From: Trema orientale
Taxonomy: Eukaryota; Streptophyta; Magnoliopsida; Rosales; Cannabaceae
Length of the DNA: 64,000 nt
NCBI GenBank assembly: GCA_002914845.1
Contig: JXTC01000251.1
Coordinates: 400,787-464,786 of the forward strand
Direction: 5' to 3'
The notes under the pieces were generated by a model. That model saw nothing but the letters and a program-made list of their open reading frames with translations, had not been told where the DNA came from and did not search any database. Below are positions 13,701-26,300 of this stretch, in pieces. The stretch's first letter is position 1, and every line of letters starts with the position of its first letter. The position numbers were made by a program, and so were the translations under genes.

Positions 13701-15116
13701 AGGTATTTTTTTTTTTAACCTATGCATAGGTATGAATTTGGCCAATAAAAATTTATCATGTATATTTTTTTATTATAAAAAGTAAAAGAGAAAAATAGCA
13801 TTAATGATGTACATCTTTTTATGCACCTCATTATACCTGTTGAATCACCATTAGATAATGATCCAACAGCTAAAAAAAATACCTACACATAAGTAAAAAA
13901 AAAAATACCTACTGAATTGGCAACCTATATATAATATATATATATATTGAAACACATCATTTTATCATCATAGAATTAAAATCACAAAATATTTTACTAC
14001 TTATTACCTTTAATTGCCAGGTAACTTTGTCATGATCAATTATCAAATACTATACAACATTAAAATACAATGTTTTGACTACATCAAAAAAAATTTTGAC
14101 TGGATTAATATTGAATTATAAAATGCTTCTTCTTTTTTAATATTTAAAGTATAAAATTTGATGTTTGTGTTATTTGGATGGGTTTATATGATCAGTCATT
14201 TACGTTAAAGAAATACCCGGCGGAGCTTTCTCTAACAGCTTGGATATGCTTGATGGGTGTGTTGGAAGGTGGGGTTGTCACACTTGTGTTCGAGCGTGAC
14301 ATGCATGTTTGGGTTCTAGGCTGGGATTCAAGGCTCCTCGCCGCTGTCTACTCTGTTAGTGCTCATTTTCCTATCTCAATCTCTAATATATTTTCCTTTT
14401 ATTTTTAACTTAACTGGCTTCACAATATAGGACTCTTAAAAATGTTAACATTACTATCCCATAATAATTAAGCCGTCATGATAACTTTAATTTTCAAAAC
14501 CTTAATTAGCAAAAAAGTCTATTAGATAAATTGGAGTCTATATATGAAAATAGTGAAGTATATATCAAGTTAATTGTTAATTGTTTCTCTTTCTTGTATA
14601 GTCTTAAAGCATTATTTTAATTAGTATTGTTGCAAAATAGGGGGTGGTTTGCTCCGGAATTGCATATTATGTGCAAGGAATGGTGATTAGAGAAAGAGGC
14701 CCAGTTTTCGTGACTTCTTTCAGCCCTCTATGCATGATCATCACCTTTGCTCTTGGTGCCATCGTTTTAGCTGAGCAAGTCCACCTTGGAAGGTACAACT
14801 ATAACCCTATTCCCTAATTAACTATAAAATGTCAAACCGAGGCCGGTTCAAATGAACCAAATCGACCTCATTTTCGCGGTTTTTTAAAATCATTAAAAAA
14901 TAACCTACTTGTGCTAATTAATGTTTTTTTTTTCTTTTCAGTATAATTGGAGCTATCTTCATAGTCATGGGACTCTACACTGTGGTTTGGGGCAAAAGCA
15001 AAGATCCAATAGCCTCAACTGCACCATCTAAAGGCGAAAAAACCGCTGAATTACCAGTCACAGACAACACTAAATCAATTAGTGTTAGTGTTACTTCTAA
15101 CACTGGAGGACTCTAG
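10750..15116 (+). CDS. WAT1-related protein (nodulin MtN21/EamA-type transporter), complete
   Basis: Seven exons join in frame: 10750-10973, 11172-11234, 12767-12883, 13396-13636, 14196-14354, 14641-14792 and 14942-15116 (TAG), giving 376 aa. Exon 1 begins MADNNITIPPG and contains LKPYLAMVSLQFGYAGMYI and the family VYRHVVA signature. Later exons give KIRPKMTLPIF, LGMKYTSATFGAA, AKVIGTVITVSGAMVMT, KYPAELSLTAWIC, GWDSRLLAAVYS, SGIAYYVQG and GLYTVVWGKSKD. This is the usual two-EamA, ten-helix layout and about the usual length for the family. The loop between halves is His-rich (RGHGHDAQQNA). Every internal exon has the same phase as the upstream copy, and exons 2, 3, 5 and 6 also have the same length, so the pair arose by tandem duplication. 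The C-terminal tail is short and unlike that of its neighbour. The transported substrate is unknown. The start is the first ATG in frame and fits family N-termini. Confidence 0.95.
11932..12283 (+). repeat. Dispersed ~350-bp non-coding repeat, copy 1 (in intron 2)
   Basis: This segment runs from AGCCAGGAAATTTTTTTAGT to CTATAGTGGCTCC and matches, in reverse complement, the segment at 62137-62515 over essentially its whole length. Shared blocks include GCAAATAAAAGATAAAATT and a GGGGGCCAC-like end. It has no coding capacity. It is most likely a fragment of a dispersed retroelement or of a non-autonomous element. The family is not identified. Confidence 0.75.
13310..13366. repeat. Duplicated palindromic 18-mer near an acceptor
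   Basis: AATTATGGATCCATAACT occurs at 13310-13327 and again at 13349-13366. The core TTATGGATCCATAA is a perfect 14-bp palindrome. The copies are separated by a T-run ending in TTAGG. The true acceptor of intron 3 lies just downstream (exon 4 starts at 13396). Confidence 0.85.
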
Positions 15117-16985
15117 AGATGTCCAAGTTTCAACGTCTCAGCTGGGTTCTTAAAACACATCAAACATTCGGGGGCTAAGTTGTTGTTATCTCTAATTAAA
15201 GGGTCCAACTCAAGGAAGATTATGCACATCTCCTGAGGAGATCATAATCCGAAGAAATTTGAAAGTTCGCTTTCTTTTCTTTCTTTCTCTCTCTTTTTTG
15301 TTACCCTTTTTTTAACTTTTTTTTTTTCGCTTTAATGTAACTTGAGAGTACGAGTTATAGTATAATGGCTAGCTCCTTGTGGTTTTTTGCCTACTTTCTT
15401 GATCCATTTTTCTCTTTCTTATCTTATCTACTTTTTCTTCTTCTTTTTTTTTTTTTTCCGGTTCCTAAGTTTATCAATCATAGGATTTATGCTAACTAGA
15501 AAGTAAAGCTAGTTATGGATTATATGTAAAGTAACCAAAGAGACCATTAGAGAATCGAATAAGTGAACCTTAGTTATTGGCATATGCCACATGTGTTAGT
15601 GGCGCTGTCTCAAGTAGCTAGCACCTGAGATTCTCAGGTGTCATGCTATAACATGGAGAGAATTTTATCTCACATGATCTATGTGGAAAGATTGATTAGA
15701 AAGTTGCTCGACCTGATTTTAAAAAGAGAACGAGTGCGACATCGATTTTTTTTTAGTTTCGAAGTTAATTTTGACAGTTAGATTTTAATCTAATGGTTAT
15801 ATTTAAATGTATTGGAATAAATTTTAATATGAACTAAATGATGGCATTTATTTTTATAACTGTTAAATTTCAAAGTTGAATTCTCTATCAATAGGGAATA
15901 AAAGACTTCCTATTATACTAACTCCCTTTTATAAAATAAAAACTAAAATTAAACCACTTAATTTGGAATATAATAAGAATCCAATGCTTTTTTATAATTA
16001 GTCCTTTTATATAGGAAGCAAGTACTGTAAGGATTTCCTTTTCTCCAATCGATAGGAAAGCACTAATACTTAATCCGATGAATTCATAGGTAAATATGTG
16101 GAAATGAATTTCAATAAGAATTCAATAATTATATTTATTTTTGTAACTGTATAAGAGATTGAAATCCTAACATGTTAATGTTTGTTTTTTTTTCTAATAT
16201 GTAGGAAAACATTCTCTATTGTACTACATATATTTGGCCATCAATAAATGCCTAGATTATTACGTACTTAGGTAGCTTGAGTACTCTAATGAAGTTGAGT
16301 TTTAGCTTCATCTGACTCATCATTACTTAGGAAGTTAGAAGAAAAAGGGAATAAGACATGTACCAATGAACCAATAGGGAAAGAATAGTTCTATCTTGCA
16401 CCGTCTATCACTTTCGACATAGATTATTACTTATATTCCAACGTACATACATTAACCCTTAAATTCCATATTGAACTGTTGATTGGCTTGTTGTGTTTGT
16501 TAGGACATAGACTGAAATCACTAATCTTCGTTGGTGGCTTATTGGAATATTCTGAATATCAAATTCCCTGACCTGATATTCTTTAGATCATAGAAAATGA
16601 AAAAGATTATGAGTCATCTCAGAGAAAGTTTAAAAAATATTTTAAAGATAACTTTATTAATGCCCTACGACTATGATGTATGAAGAACAAACTAGTATCA
16701 GAATCTAAAAAGAAGAAAAACGAAATAACAAATAAGCTAAATCATTTTTTCTAGGGGGGAAAAAAGAGAACTAAATCATTTTTAAATAAAAAATAACTTT
16801 AAAAGGCTTTTTATCATTTTTTTTCAACGCTAAAAAAAATTATTTATCAATATTAATCATTGTATCGCTCTTCCGATTTCTTTTTCTTTTTCTAGAATTA
16901 TTTCTGACTGCATGGCCTAAATATATATATATATATTCTCATTTCTGACATATGTCATGCTACACCATCATCAGGTCAAATCACT
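15117..16985. other. 3' flank of the second WAT1-related gene and intergenic DNA
   Basis: No gene is recognised here. The first 200-300 bp, with pyrimidine-rich runs near 15270-15450, should contain the 3' UTR. The remainder is AT-rich unique-looking sequence with a short TA run at 16921-16936. Confidence 0.6.
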
Positions 16986-17091
16986 CCAAAGTCAAAAGAT
17001 TAATTAATGCCTAAATACAATACCCTTCCATGTACTGACCCCAAAGTCAAAAGATTAATTAATGCCTAAATACAATACCCTTCCATGTACT
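16986..17091. repeat. 55-bp direct tandem duplication
   Basis: A unit starting CCAAAGTCAAAAGATTAATT and ending CCTTCCATGTACT is present twice, at 16986-17036 and 17041-17091, a period of 55 bp. The 51 bp compared look identical, so the duplication is recent. Confidence 0.92.
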
Positions 17092-17439
17092 TCTGAACTT
17101 TGCTTATAGTTATAGACAACAGAGCAACAATGTTTATTTATCACAATTAAGATAAAAACATTGCGATCACATTGTCCAATTCTCATTGTTGTGACAATCG
17201 GGATTCCTGTAGTGACCAACTAATTTAATAAGACACATCAATGTAAACAATAATCATTTAACAAATAAGTCTTTTTCTAATCTCGATTGGATAAAATGCT
17301 TGGAATTGAAAGCATTTTTAATTTCTATGTGCCGTACGTAATGCATATAATACCGGATCGTATACAAGTCTTGTCAAATTAACAAAAAATAACATATACT
17401 CTAATCCGAAGCTGTCCGATTTAATAAAGTGAAAATTAG

Positions 17440-17750
17440 GTCTGGTATAGAATTTTTAGAAAAAAAACTTGAAAAATACGGTGGGATGTGTCTTTTGTAG
17501 ATGTAATACAGTTTTTATTAGAAAAATATAATTTTTAAAAAATATTTAGAAAAATATCATTTTTTAAAATAGTAATAACTGGTAACTATTTTTTAAATAT
17601 TGGTAACTAGTAAGCAAATATATTTATAACTGATAACTAGTAATTATTTTAGAAATAGTATTTTTCTAAAAAAAATTAAAAAGTGATATTTTTCTAATAA
17701 AAATTGTAGGGAAATTTGGAAAAAAAACTTGACCTCCGTATTTTTGTAAT
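17440..17750. repeat. AT-rich inverted-repeat element
   Basis: CAGTTTTTATTAGAAAAATA near 17510 is mirrored by ATTTTTCTAATAAAAATTG near 17690, and repeated AACTGGTAACTA-type blocks lie between them. Similar AAAAAGTGATATTTTTC blocks recur in the last 400 bp of the window. This looks like a small foldback or MITE. The ends and target duplication are not clear. Confidence 0.5.
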
Positions 17751-17884
17751 TCTTTTTGGTTTTTATTAGTGAAAGTGTTAGAAACCCTTTAATAAATAAT
17801 AATTGTGTCACAGCATGCTTATAAACATATTGACATGATACAACTTGTTTAACTCGATTATTGAAACAGGTCATATTTGTGGAA

Positions 17885-18170
17885 TAAATTAGGTGAATAC
17901 CACTTTTTTTCCTCATTATTTAAATCTACCACCATACCACTTTTTTAAATGAATTCTTGATGAATTCTTGACGAATTCTTGACGATCTTGACAGTTCTTG
18001 ACAGATTCTTAATGTCAGTAGTAATCTTGACAGATTCTTGATGAATTCTTGACGGATTCTTGATGAATTCTTGACAGATTCTTGACTAATTCCCTCCCAA
18101 AAGTGGTAGAATCTAATAGTGATGGTAAATTTAGTTAAATATTTGAAAAAGTGGTAATTGTCTACTTAAC
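17885..18170. repeat. Inverted-repeat element with a minisatellite core
   Basis: Between 17951 and 18088 there are about a dozen imperfect copies of an 11-12 bp unit, GATTCTTGAYGA/GAATTCTTGAC. The flanks are imperfect inverted repeats: TACCACTTTTT and AATCTACCAC on the left against GTGGTAGAATCT and AAAAAGTGGTAATTG on the right. The whole therefore looks like a small foldback element whose centre has expanded as a minisatellite. Confidence 0.6.
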
Positions 18171-18370
18171 CCATATCTGTATTATGTTAACTTAGCACAA
18201 ACTATTTATCCAAAAAAAAAAAAAAAACCTAATACAAACTATTAACCCAATCATATTTTTGTCATATTAACTCTTCGTAACCTGACAATCCAGGTCATAT
18301 ATATTTGTGTTATTTTAATTCAATACAACCCATATCAACTAAAATAAACTTATTCAACATACTTAACATA

Positions 18371-18742
18371 GAGGGTGAATTACAAAAAAATACCTTGAAA
18401 TTTGAGTATTCTGTAATTTAAACCCTAAAACATGGACCCTGGAAAATAACACCATGAGATTAAGAATTTCTGATAATTGATACCCTAGACTGATTTTAAT
18501 TTTGGCCAATTTTAGTAACAAAAAAACAATAATATCCTCTATTAAAACTAGATTAGTCATTATTATTCTCCTTAATTTGAGGATATTATTGCCCTTTGCC
18601 AGTTAAAATTATTCAAAAAGTTAACTCAAGGTATTAATTTTCAGAAATTCTTAATCTCAGAGTATTATTTTACAGAGTCCAAACTTCAGGATTTAAATTG
18701 TAGAACACCCAAACTTTAGGATAATTTTTTGTAGTTTTCCCT
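18371..18742. mobile_element. Foldback MITE with very long terminal inverted repeats
   Basis: The first ~180 bp are closely matched by the reverse complement of the last ~180 bp. Both arms contain an AATTACAAAAAAATACC-like end, TATTCTGTAATTTAAA/TGTTCTACAATTTAAA, GAGATTAAGAATTTCTGA and CAATAATATCCTC. The single strand would form a nearly complete hairpin. There is no coding capacity. The AGGGTTAATTACAAAAA-type end resembles Mutator-derived MITEs common in plants, but I could not find a matching 9-bp target duplication. Confidence 0.75.
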
Positions 18743-19799
18743 AATATAAATACAAATATAAACCACGCATATATAAGTAAAACACAATAAAGTATAAAAA
18801 AAGGTCACAAAAAAACAGTCTAATATTATATATAGTCTAAATAAAAATTAATATAATCAAATGGGCATAAAGTAAAGAATAATCCCGTATTTCATCATTT
18901 TTTCCTAAAAACTCTTGTATTTTTGAAAACAAGGGAGAATACCCTTAAATTAATATAGTCATTTTAGCTTATATGAGAGAGAAAGATTTGAGAAAACAAA
19001 TGCAAGGGAATTCTTCTATATTTCCATAAACACATGGGTCAATAAAAAAATATGAAATACAAAGTTATTTCATAATATTTTCCTAGTAATAATATTAGTA
19101 TGTTATAATTTTCTTCCAAATTATGTAGAATATTTTAATATGTCACTTAAACTATTAAAAGTTACAATTTTGCCTTCCCAGACCACTAAAATCGTCGTTA
19201 ATATGTCAGGCAAATAAACAAAAACTGATAGGCTTCATAATTTTAGAATGTTTGTTGAAAACTCAAATGATCATTTGGGACTGGACTTAGTAAAATGGCA
19301 GGTATCGTTTTTCATCTGTTTCAGAATAGAGCAATATTTTTATTGGTTCGGATAGCGACGTTAAAACTTTAATTATTCGAGAGGCATACTAAGACACTCT
19401 ACATAGTTTATAGTTTGAGATAGAAGTATCAAGTGGGCCATACCATTGGCCCAAACCTGGTCCTTATAGTGATATGTTAGGCCCTGTCCTAGCTCTTAGC
19501 CCAAGCTTTACAGGACCTAGGTCGGGCCGGGCCAGGCCTAGGTTTATATGGCCAGAGTAGCACGAGCAATCCGTGCAGCATATATAGTAGTAAAACTATT
19601 TTACAGGAAAGAGATGCATAAGTAACAAAATTATCAGGAAATGAGAACTCACCTAAAAATAGTTTTGAAGATACTCAGATACATTCATCATTGAAGTGGA
19701 GAAATCCTCACTTGGTCTAGTCTTGTAGAGACTAAATATAGCTACTCATAATCGCATGTGTGGCTATTTCTTCAGCTATGTCAATAATAGGAACTTTGG

Positions 19800-21330
19800 A
19801 AATTTCGAGTGAAACAGCAGGAGCATAGTAGAGGCATTTTCATCGAAGAAAGAGGCACCTCAGCCGAAGGAGAGATCATCTTTGTCTTGCCTTTGGCAGA
19901 CTTGGAAGCTCTAGCACTATTCCTCAGGCAAGGAGAAGTCATGCCCAGGTACTCTGTGACAGAGGTCTTCCTTTTGGTTTTAATAGAAGGGACTTGTAAT
20001 GATGACTTAAACGAAGCCTACTTATGTTGAGGACTTGTGATGATGACATAAACAAGGTAAGAGGAGTTTGGGCCTTAATGTTTGGGAGCAAAGCAGAAGG
20101 AGAAGTGTCCATAAGATCAGTTGAAGCCTTAAGCTTTTCCTCCACAAAAGTAGTAGCTTTCACAGTAGAAGTAGGGTAGGTTTCGATTTCATGGGAGGAA
20201 TTAGAGACTTGGATGATAAATAGTCATCACAGTATATCTAGATGAAACTTAGGTTCAAGATTATATGGATTCTCCTTTCTAGACTCACTCTCTTTATTAG
20301 GGCCATCGTTCACGGTTTCTTCCACATCATCCTCAAAACTAACAGTACTATTATCTAGAAATTGAACTTCTAAATCGATGTATACATAAAGTCAAAATAT
20401 GCAACAAAAGTTCTACCTGAGGGTATAATTCTAGAAGGAATACTCACCTAGGGGATGCGAAGGTTCTTTTTCTTCATCGATATCCATGGTAACTAAAAGG
20501 CCTTTACCTAGTTTTTGAGAAAGAAGTGAACATAGGAGTTTGGAGCCAACAAAATAGCAAGAGGGAAAAATTGTTGGGCAACAGAGAGCCCGTTTGCCCA
20601 GTTCAGGTGAAATCCTAATCCCAAGCCCTATATTGCATACTGGCAGAATAAAGTAATGGCATCTAACTCAAAGCAAGTGTATTCAGGCTTATAAGCAAGA
20701 ACAATCGGATTTATAATAAGTAAAAGGATGAAAGCAAAAGAGATATTTACTTGAGATGTTGAAGCCCCAGTGGGAAACCTAGCTAGGTATATCGTGGTCC
20801 ATGTCATCCCAATTAATGTTTACCTATAGGAAGCAGCTATCTCAATAGCCAGAGTTATAGCCAATGCTATGGATTAAGTCATATTGGTCAAGTCGGTGGG
20901 TAAAATAATAGAAACCAGAGCCGCACTTATATGCATGTAAAGATGGAAGAATTCCCTGTAAGTCAAACCATAACTATGAATCTTGTTGAGAGCTACAAAG
21001 CCCAATATGATCTTCATGCCATTCAAATTGATCGCACCTGAAGGTTTCTTCAATCGCTTGACACCTCACTGATAAAGGGGTCCAAAGGAAAAAATCGACC
21101 CCAGGGCAATGGCCAGGGTGCAGATAAGGGTGGAATGGCCATAGCTAGAATATGGTCTGTCATGGAACTTCTCTTCAAGCTCTTTGCAGAGCTCTACTTG
21201 AATCTCAGGACCAGAACGATCAATATATTGTTCATGAAATCAGCAAACTTTTCATATGTTGATACAAAAAGTGTGGGGAACGTTCAGATGTTTCCAATAA
21301 ACATACTTTTCTTCACGAGCTTCCATTCAC
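19800..21330 (-). pseudogene. Decayed coding segment, possibly a retroelement gag-like remnant
   Basis: This region is richer in GC than its surroundings. On the minus strand several short frames can be chained across stops and frameshifts. Around 20920-21080 they read like SGAINLNGMKIILGFVALNK and then SYGLTYREFFHLYMHI. The pattern (asparagine-glycine block, hydrophobic stretch, FFHLY) resembles N-terminal gag-like or putative plant transposon protein domains. No intact frame longer than about 90 codons survives. Assignment is by impression only; it could instead be a decayed host gene. Confidence 0.3.
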
Positions 21331-22347
21331 TTTCTCTCTTTGATTGCAAGATTTCATGAAGAATATGAGCAGTTGAGCACTCTCCCGTCTTACAAAGGTG
21401 AAATAGGGATCATCTATAGTTAGGGTAAATGCATTAAAGAGAAATTAATGAAGAATTTTTACCACCTGAAGAGTTAAGAACAGAATAGATAACCACATTG
21501 AATTCAAATTTTGAATTTTTTTTCACTATTTTGAAGGTTTTATCACCTAAACATGCACTTAAAAAAGAGGTATATATAAAGAGGGTTAAAATTCATCGCT
21601 AATGAGAGTATGACATGAGTCTATGAAATTATGAGAAGAAGGGCATTAACAGCTCACAATATGTCATATAAACTCAGAATGATTACAGTTCTATTCTTAT
21701 TCAAAGATGGACGGATGTGAGTGCAGCATGTGTACAAGCAACCATGATTACTGTTGTAATTATGGGCAGGTAACTCGGTTTAGTGAAACTACTCATAATT
21801 AAGCATAAGTGGGTAGTTTTTGATCCAGAAGAATTTCCACATTGGACCAATACCTAGTAACCTACTAGTCTAGGTGATTAAGCAAACTTTATGAAGAGAA
21901 CAAGTTGTATAAGCCAAAAAAACTACCATATAAAACTCCTGGGATCATTTATTGAGAAAGGGAGTTCAACTGGGGAAATTTATGAGAAAAATAATATTAA
22001 AATACAAAGTTGAGAAAAAATGGGGTTATCCAGCTAAAAAGAGGGTAATAATGGGTTCTTATAAGAAGCAAAGTTTCACCAGAATTATTACCATCTCCTA
22101 AGCAGTTTATTCAATACATTATTTCATTTTATCGTCATTTTTAGTTGTATTTGTGATTACTATCTGAAATTTAGGTGCTCCTACCCAAAAAAATCCAGAA
22201 TAAACTAGTACTTATTTATTGTCGTATTTATATTGCTTATTTCATTTATCATATTATGCCCACTTGACATTTCAGCCTAACATTGCATACCGGAATAAAC
22301 TTTATATATTCTCATTCACCTAAGGCATTTGGTTATTGTTTACAGAT
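21331..22347. other. Intergenic, nothing recognised
   Basis: AT-rich sequence without a coding signal I recognise. Short purine-rich tracts lie near 21950-22040. Confidence 0.5.
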
Positions 22348-22650
22348 GGCCTAGCCTCCAAAATGGTCAATTTTATTATTCATTTATATTGAAGTTAATC
22401 ATTCATCTATTCATACGTATTTGCTTAGCTGTATATTCATCTGACTTCCATATATTGATCTTGTTCATCTAAAGTCTGTACTAATACCTGCCTAAGGAAG
22501 GCCTAGTCACCAAAATGGTCCATTTTGTTACTAATTTATATTCAAGTCGATTATTCGTATGAATTATTCATCTAAATACTTGCTTACCCGTATATTCACA
22601 TATAAATATCATACGCTAATTCTTGCTCTATACTAGTATACCTAGTATAA
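22348..22650. repeat. Diverged ~152-bp tandem duplication
   Basis: Two adjacent units begin GGCCTAGCCTCCAAAATGGT (22348) and GGCCTAGTCACCAAAATGGT (22500). They stay alignable through a TTTATATT..AAGT block, an ATTCATCTA block and a GTATATTCA block. Both are preceded by CCTAAGG. Divergence is roughly one base in five, so the duplication is old. Confidence 0.7.
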
Positions 22651-25600
22651 TCCAACGAAATGAACTTAATAACATCATCAATATTTTCATTTTATTTGCT
22701 CACTTTCAGTTGTGCATCAGTACTTGCACATACCAAATCCCGTCTCATATTAGCACCTCGGGCATGATTAGCGGCTTGACTAATACATTTGTCTACATAT
22801 CACAACACAGCGAAACATTAACCTTGTCTTCTAATCCTATTTTTAGCTTGATTTGTTAGATATCTGCATACCAAGTGTAATATTTGTGGAGGCTAAGAAT
22901 CCGAGCATATCTTTACCCTCTACAACTATATCCTTAATATATTAGATTTGAATTATTTATAGATTTATATTTAAAATGTATTTGCAAATAGATGAATGAA
23001 ATATAGATATACTATATACATATATATATATATGTCTATATTTTTAAGAATAAACATATTATTGCACTTGTCAAAAAGATTTTAATCGACAAACTAAAAT
23101 TATTTGAAAAGTGTACATATACATATAAAACAATGGATAGATTAGGAATGCAGTTTATTACTAAGAATATTTCAAGAAGAGAAGTGTTAATACACTCTTG
23201 TTTTTACTCTCCAACCTCACTACTTAAATTGTGGATTCTACTATTTCACATTTTATTAAATATAATAAATTATGATAAAATTCATATGTCAAAGTTTTGT
23301 AAAAGCAAACCCTTACTATACTTCTCAAATTATACTTATAATGGTGGTTACAGAGTAAAAGCTAGTCAAACGCAAAATTTACCAAATACATTTGCGTGTT
23401 ACTTTTTTTCTTTTCCGCTTTTTTCTTCAACCGCTTTTAAAATCTAAAAATAGTCATCCAGTAGCAATCCCAAACAGGACCCTAGATTCTCCAAGTTCAC
23501 TTTTTAGAATTCTTAGATTTATTTCTAGATTTTCTAAAAATCTCACCAAAATATAACTCATAACAATAAATCTATAACCATAGTGCTTATGGAATGGATC
23601 ATTATTAAATTATTTTAGAATAACTATTAGGAATAGTATATTAATAATCACCTTGAATTTTGTGTAAACAATAAACCAAAAAATTCCTTCTAAGATGCCT
23701 TTGCATCAATTGGCCAAAAATTGACAAATTGATTAAACAGATAACGGCATATCTCAATCTAAAATTGACACGTTATTTTATTTTGTTCCGCAAATGTATT
23801 TTATAAAATTAAAAAAAAAAATACTTAAGTCTATGTTTGGCAGAGAGGAAAGAAAATGCAAGGGCATGACAAAAAAAGGAGGATAGAAAATATGTAAGAT
23901 AGAAAGAAAAGTATAGAGAGAAATAAAAAAGAGATTACATTAAACACCCTAAACAAATATTAAGACAACCCTTATATTTACTAAAAGCTTTGTTTGGTAG
24001 GATGGAAGGAAGATATAGGAAAGAAGAAAAGGTCCATTACTTAGGGAAGGAGGATGAGGGAGAAATAAGAACACTCTTCTCTTGTTGTGTTTGCCTCTTT
24101 GGTATGCGAGGAATAAAAGAATACCAAAATTCTCTCTGTTTCTTGGTAGATGGAAGAAATGAAAGGAATAAAAAGATTTTAGTACAGAATAACTGCCCTA
24201 CTACTTTAATGTAAAATTCTATCCTAAAATCTCTCCAATTTAGAGGAGATTAAAATTTGGTTAAATTAAAGATATGATACCATTGTCTAATTCACTCTTA
24301 TCTAAGATCATTTTTGCCATACAACTATCCTATTCCAAATCCATTCATTAATCTCCATATCCCTTTCCTTCTATTTCACTCACCCTCTTACTTAAAACAC
24401 TGAGAGTATAAGAAAATCAAACCTTCCATGCACCTTATTTACCTCTTTACTCTCCATTTTCGACTACCTTATTCGCAGTTGCGTCCTCTTTGTCAAACCC
24501 CTTCCTCCTCAATCCTCTTTCATCGTATCCGTCATCTGAATCATATCTATTTCTCTCCCATCTTTTCTTTTTTGTCTAATTTCTATTTTTATGCTAGTCT
24601 TTTCAATTTAACCCTCTCCCAATTATTTGAAATACATATTATAAAGTCATGCCTTACATCACTTTGTTTTCATCAGTTCTTGGATATTCATTTTCTAACT
24701 TTCACGTTGCTGAACTAAGAAATTGTCTTCCAAAAATAAAAAGAAAAAAGGAATGACCAAGAAACCTAAAATAATGAGCATTAAAATAATAAAAATAAAA
24801 AGGCTAAAATACCACAAAAATCAAAAAGAAGATTTATTTCAGTCATTTATCAACAATTTTCAATGTGAACGTTGCAATTTCTTTTAAAGTCAAATTTATA
24901 TTTGTGGCTTTGGCAGCTACAGGAGGAGAGGTATAAAGGGAGTAGGGTGCCTTGATCTTGATCTTTTTTATTATCAGATTTGTGAAGTTTGTCCAATTAG
25001 TCCTTTTTCTATCAAGCATGGGTGCTCTTATGCCACTTGGAGGGGCTACATATGTCTCCTCAAAAAAAAAAAAAAAAAAAAAAAAGCAAAAACAAAAGTA
25101 AAGGAAAAAAAAAACAAAAAACAAAAAAAAACAAAAAAAACTAGTTCCTTTAAAAATAATCGGTCAAAGGTCTCAAAACTTAACACAATTCCCATTTTAA
25201 ACTCATTACATTAACTTTAAGTTCTTTTTTTTTTTTTTTTTTGAGTTAAAGGTTACCTATTAACCTTCTTTCCAAACAAGTTTGTGTATGAAATACATTA
25301 AAATTTATAAAGCAAAAACAAAAAATGATATAAAAATAGAGACCTCACGAAAATGGAAGAAGGCTTTTACAAGGAATATTGAGCTGCGAAAATAAAGTTT
25401 TCGAGGAGGCCGAAGGCAAATCATTAGAGAATTGCAAAAGTGTAAGATTGTAAGGTCAATTGACTTAGGATTTGGGGTCTTCGTATCACTTATAAGATGA
25501 GATGTAAAAACGATTTTTTCCCATCCTTTTTCTGGGTGTTGCAAGCTATAATGGAGTCATCGAGCTCGAGCACAGGAGGAACAAAATTATTAAATTAATA

Positions 25601-26300
25601 TAATGAGGGTAAAATACGGATTTTGTTAAATTTTGAAGCCTTTGACTGATCAAATATAACAAATGATATAATAATTTGAATAGAATGTACTTTTTTTTTT
25701 AATTTCCAAGAACACACGAGTTTTTCACTTTTTAAAACACAAGATATTTAAATAATAGTTTCCTTAATTTGAAATCGGTGTGCGATATTAATTCAAGAAT
25801 GCAATGTTCACATTAATTAAACAAATTTTATTCGGTTTATCAAAAAAAAAAAAAAAAAAACAAGTTTTTCCCCTCCCCATTCTGGGGATAAAGTTTTTCC
25901 AGACCCACCAATTTTTTCCCCTCCATTTTCTCTCGTACAAAACAGCTTACTTTTTCATTTTCTCTCAGTTTTTCTCTCCTACCCTTTCTCTCATCTCCTC
26001 TCCCTTTTCCATCTTACTAAATATAGCTGCAGTTTGCAGTCATGACTCGAATTACCAACCCTTGTTCCTACTCGACGATTTTAACAAAACTTATGTTCAC
26101 TTGTAATAACAAGAAGTCTGTCTAGTATGGATAATCTCCCACATGTAGCTCCCCAAGTAAATTTGACCTCCCTGGCTAAAATTGTTTATTCGCCTTTTCT
26201 CCGTGGTCAGTTGAAGTTTCCTGTCTAAAATGCTTTGCAATTTGCTTAGCATTTGCATGCAAAACAAAAATTTCTAAATCAAAAAAGTTTCAGTAGAACA
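22651..26300. other. Intergenic region with MITE-end fragments and homopolymer tracts
   Basis: No intact gene is recognised. CTATGTTTGGCAGAGAGGAA at about 23831 matches one end of the 432-bp MITE found at 50740, and TTTGTTTGGTAGGATGG near 23985 is a second such end. No matching right end is seen, so these are truncated or rearranged copies. Poly-A/T tracts occur near 25060, 25220 and 25845. Confidence 0.45.

Noticed and set aside
17951-18088. CRISPR-like short repeat array
   Set aside because: Units are 11-12 bp, imperfect and contiguous, without spacers, and the host is a plant.
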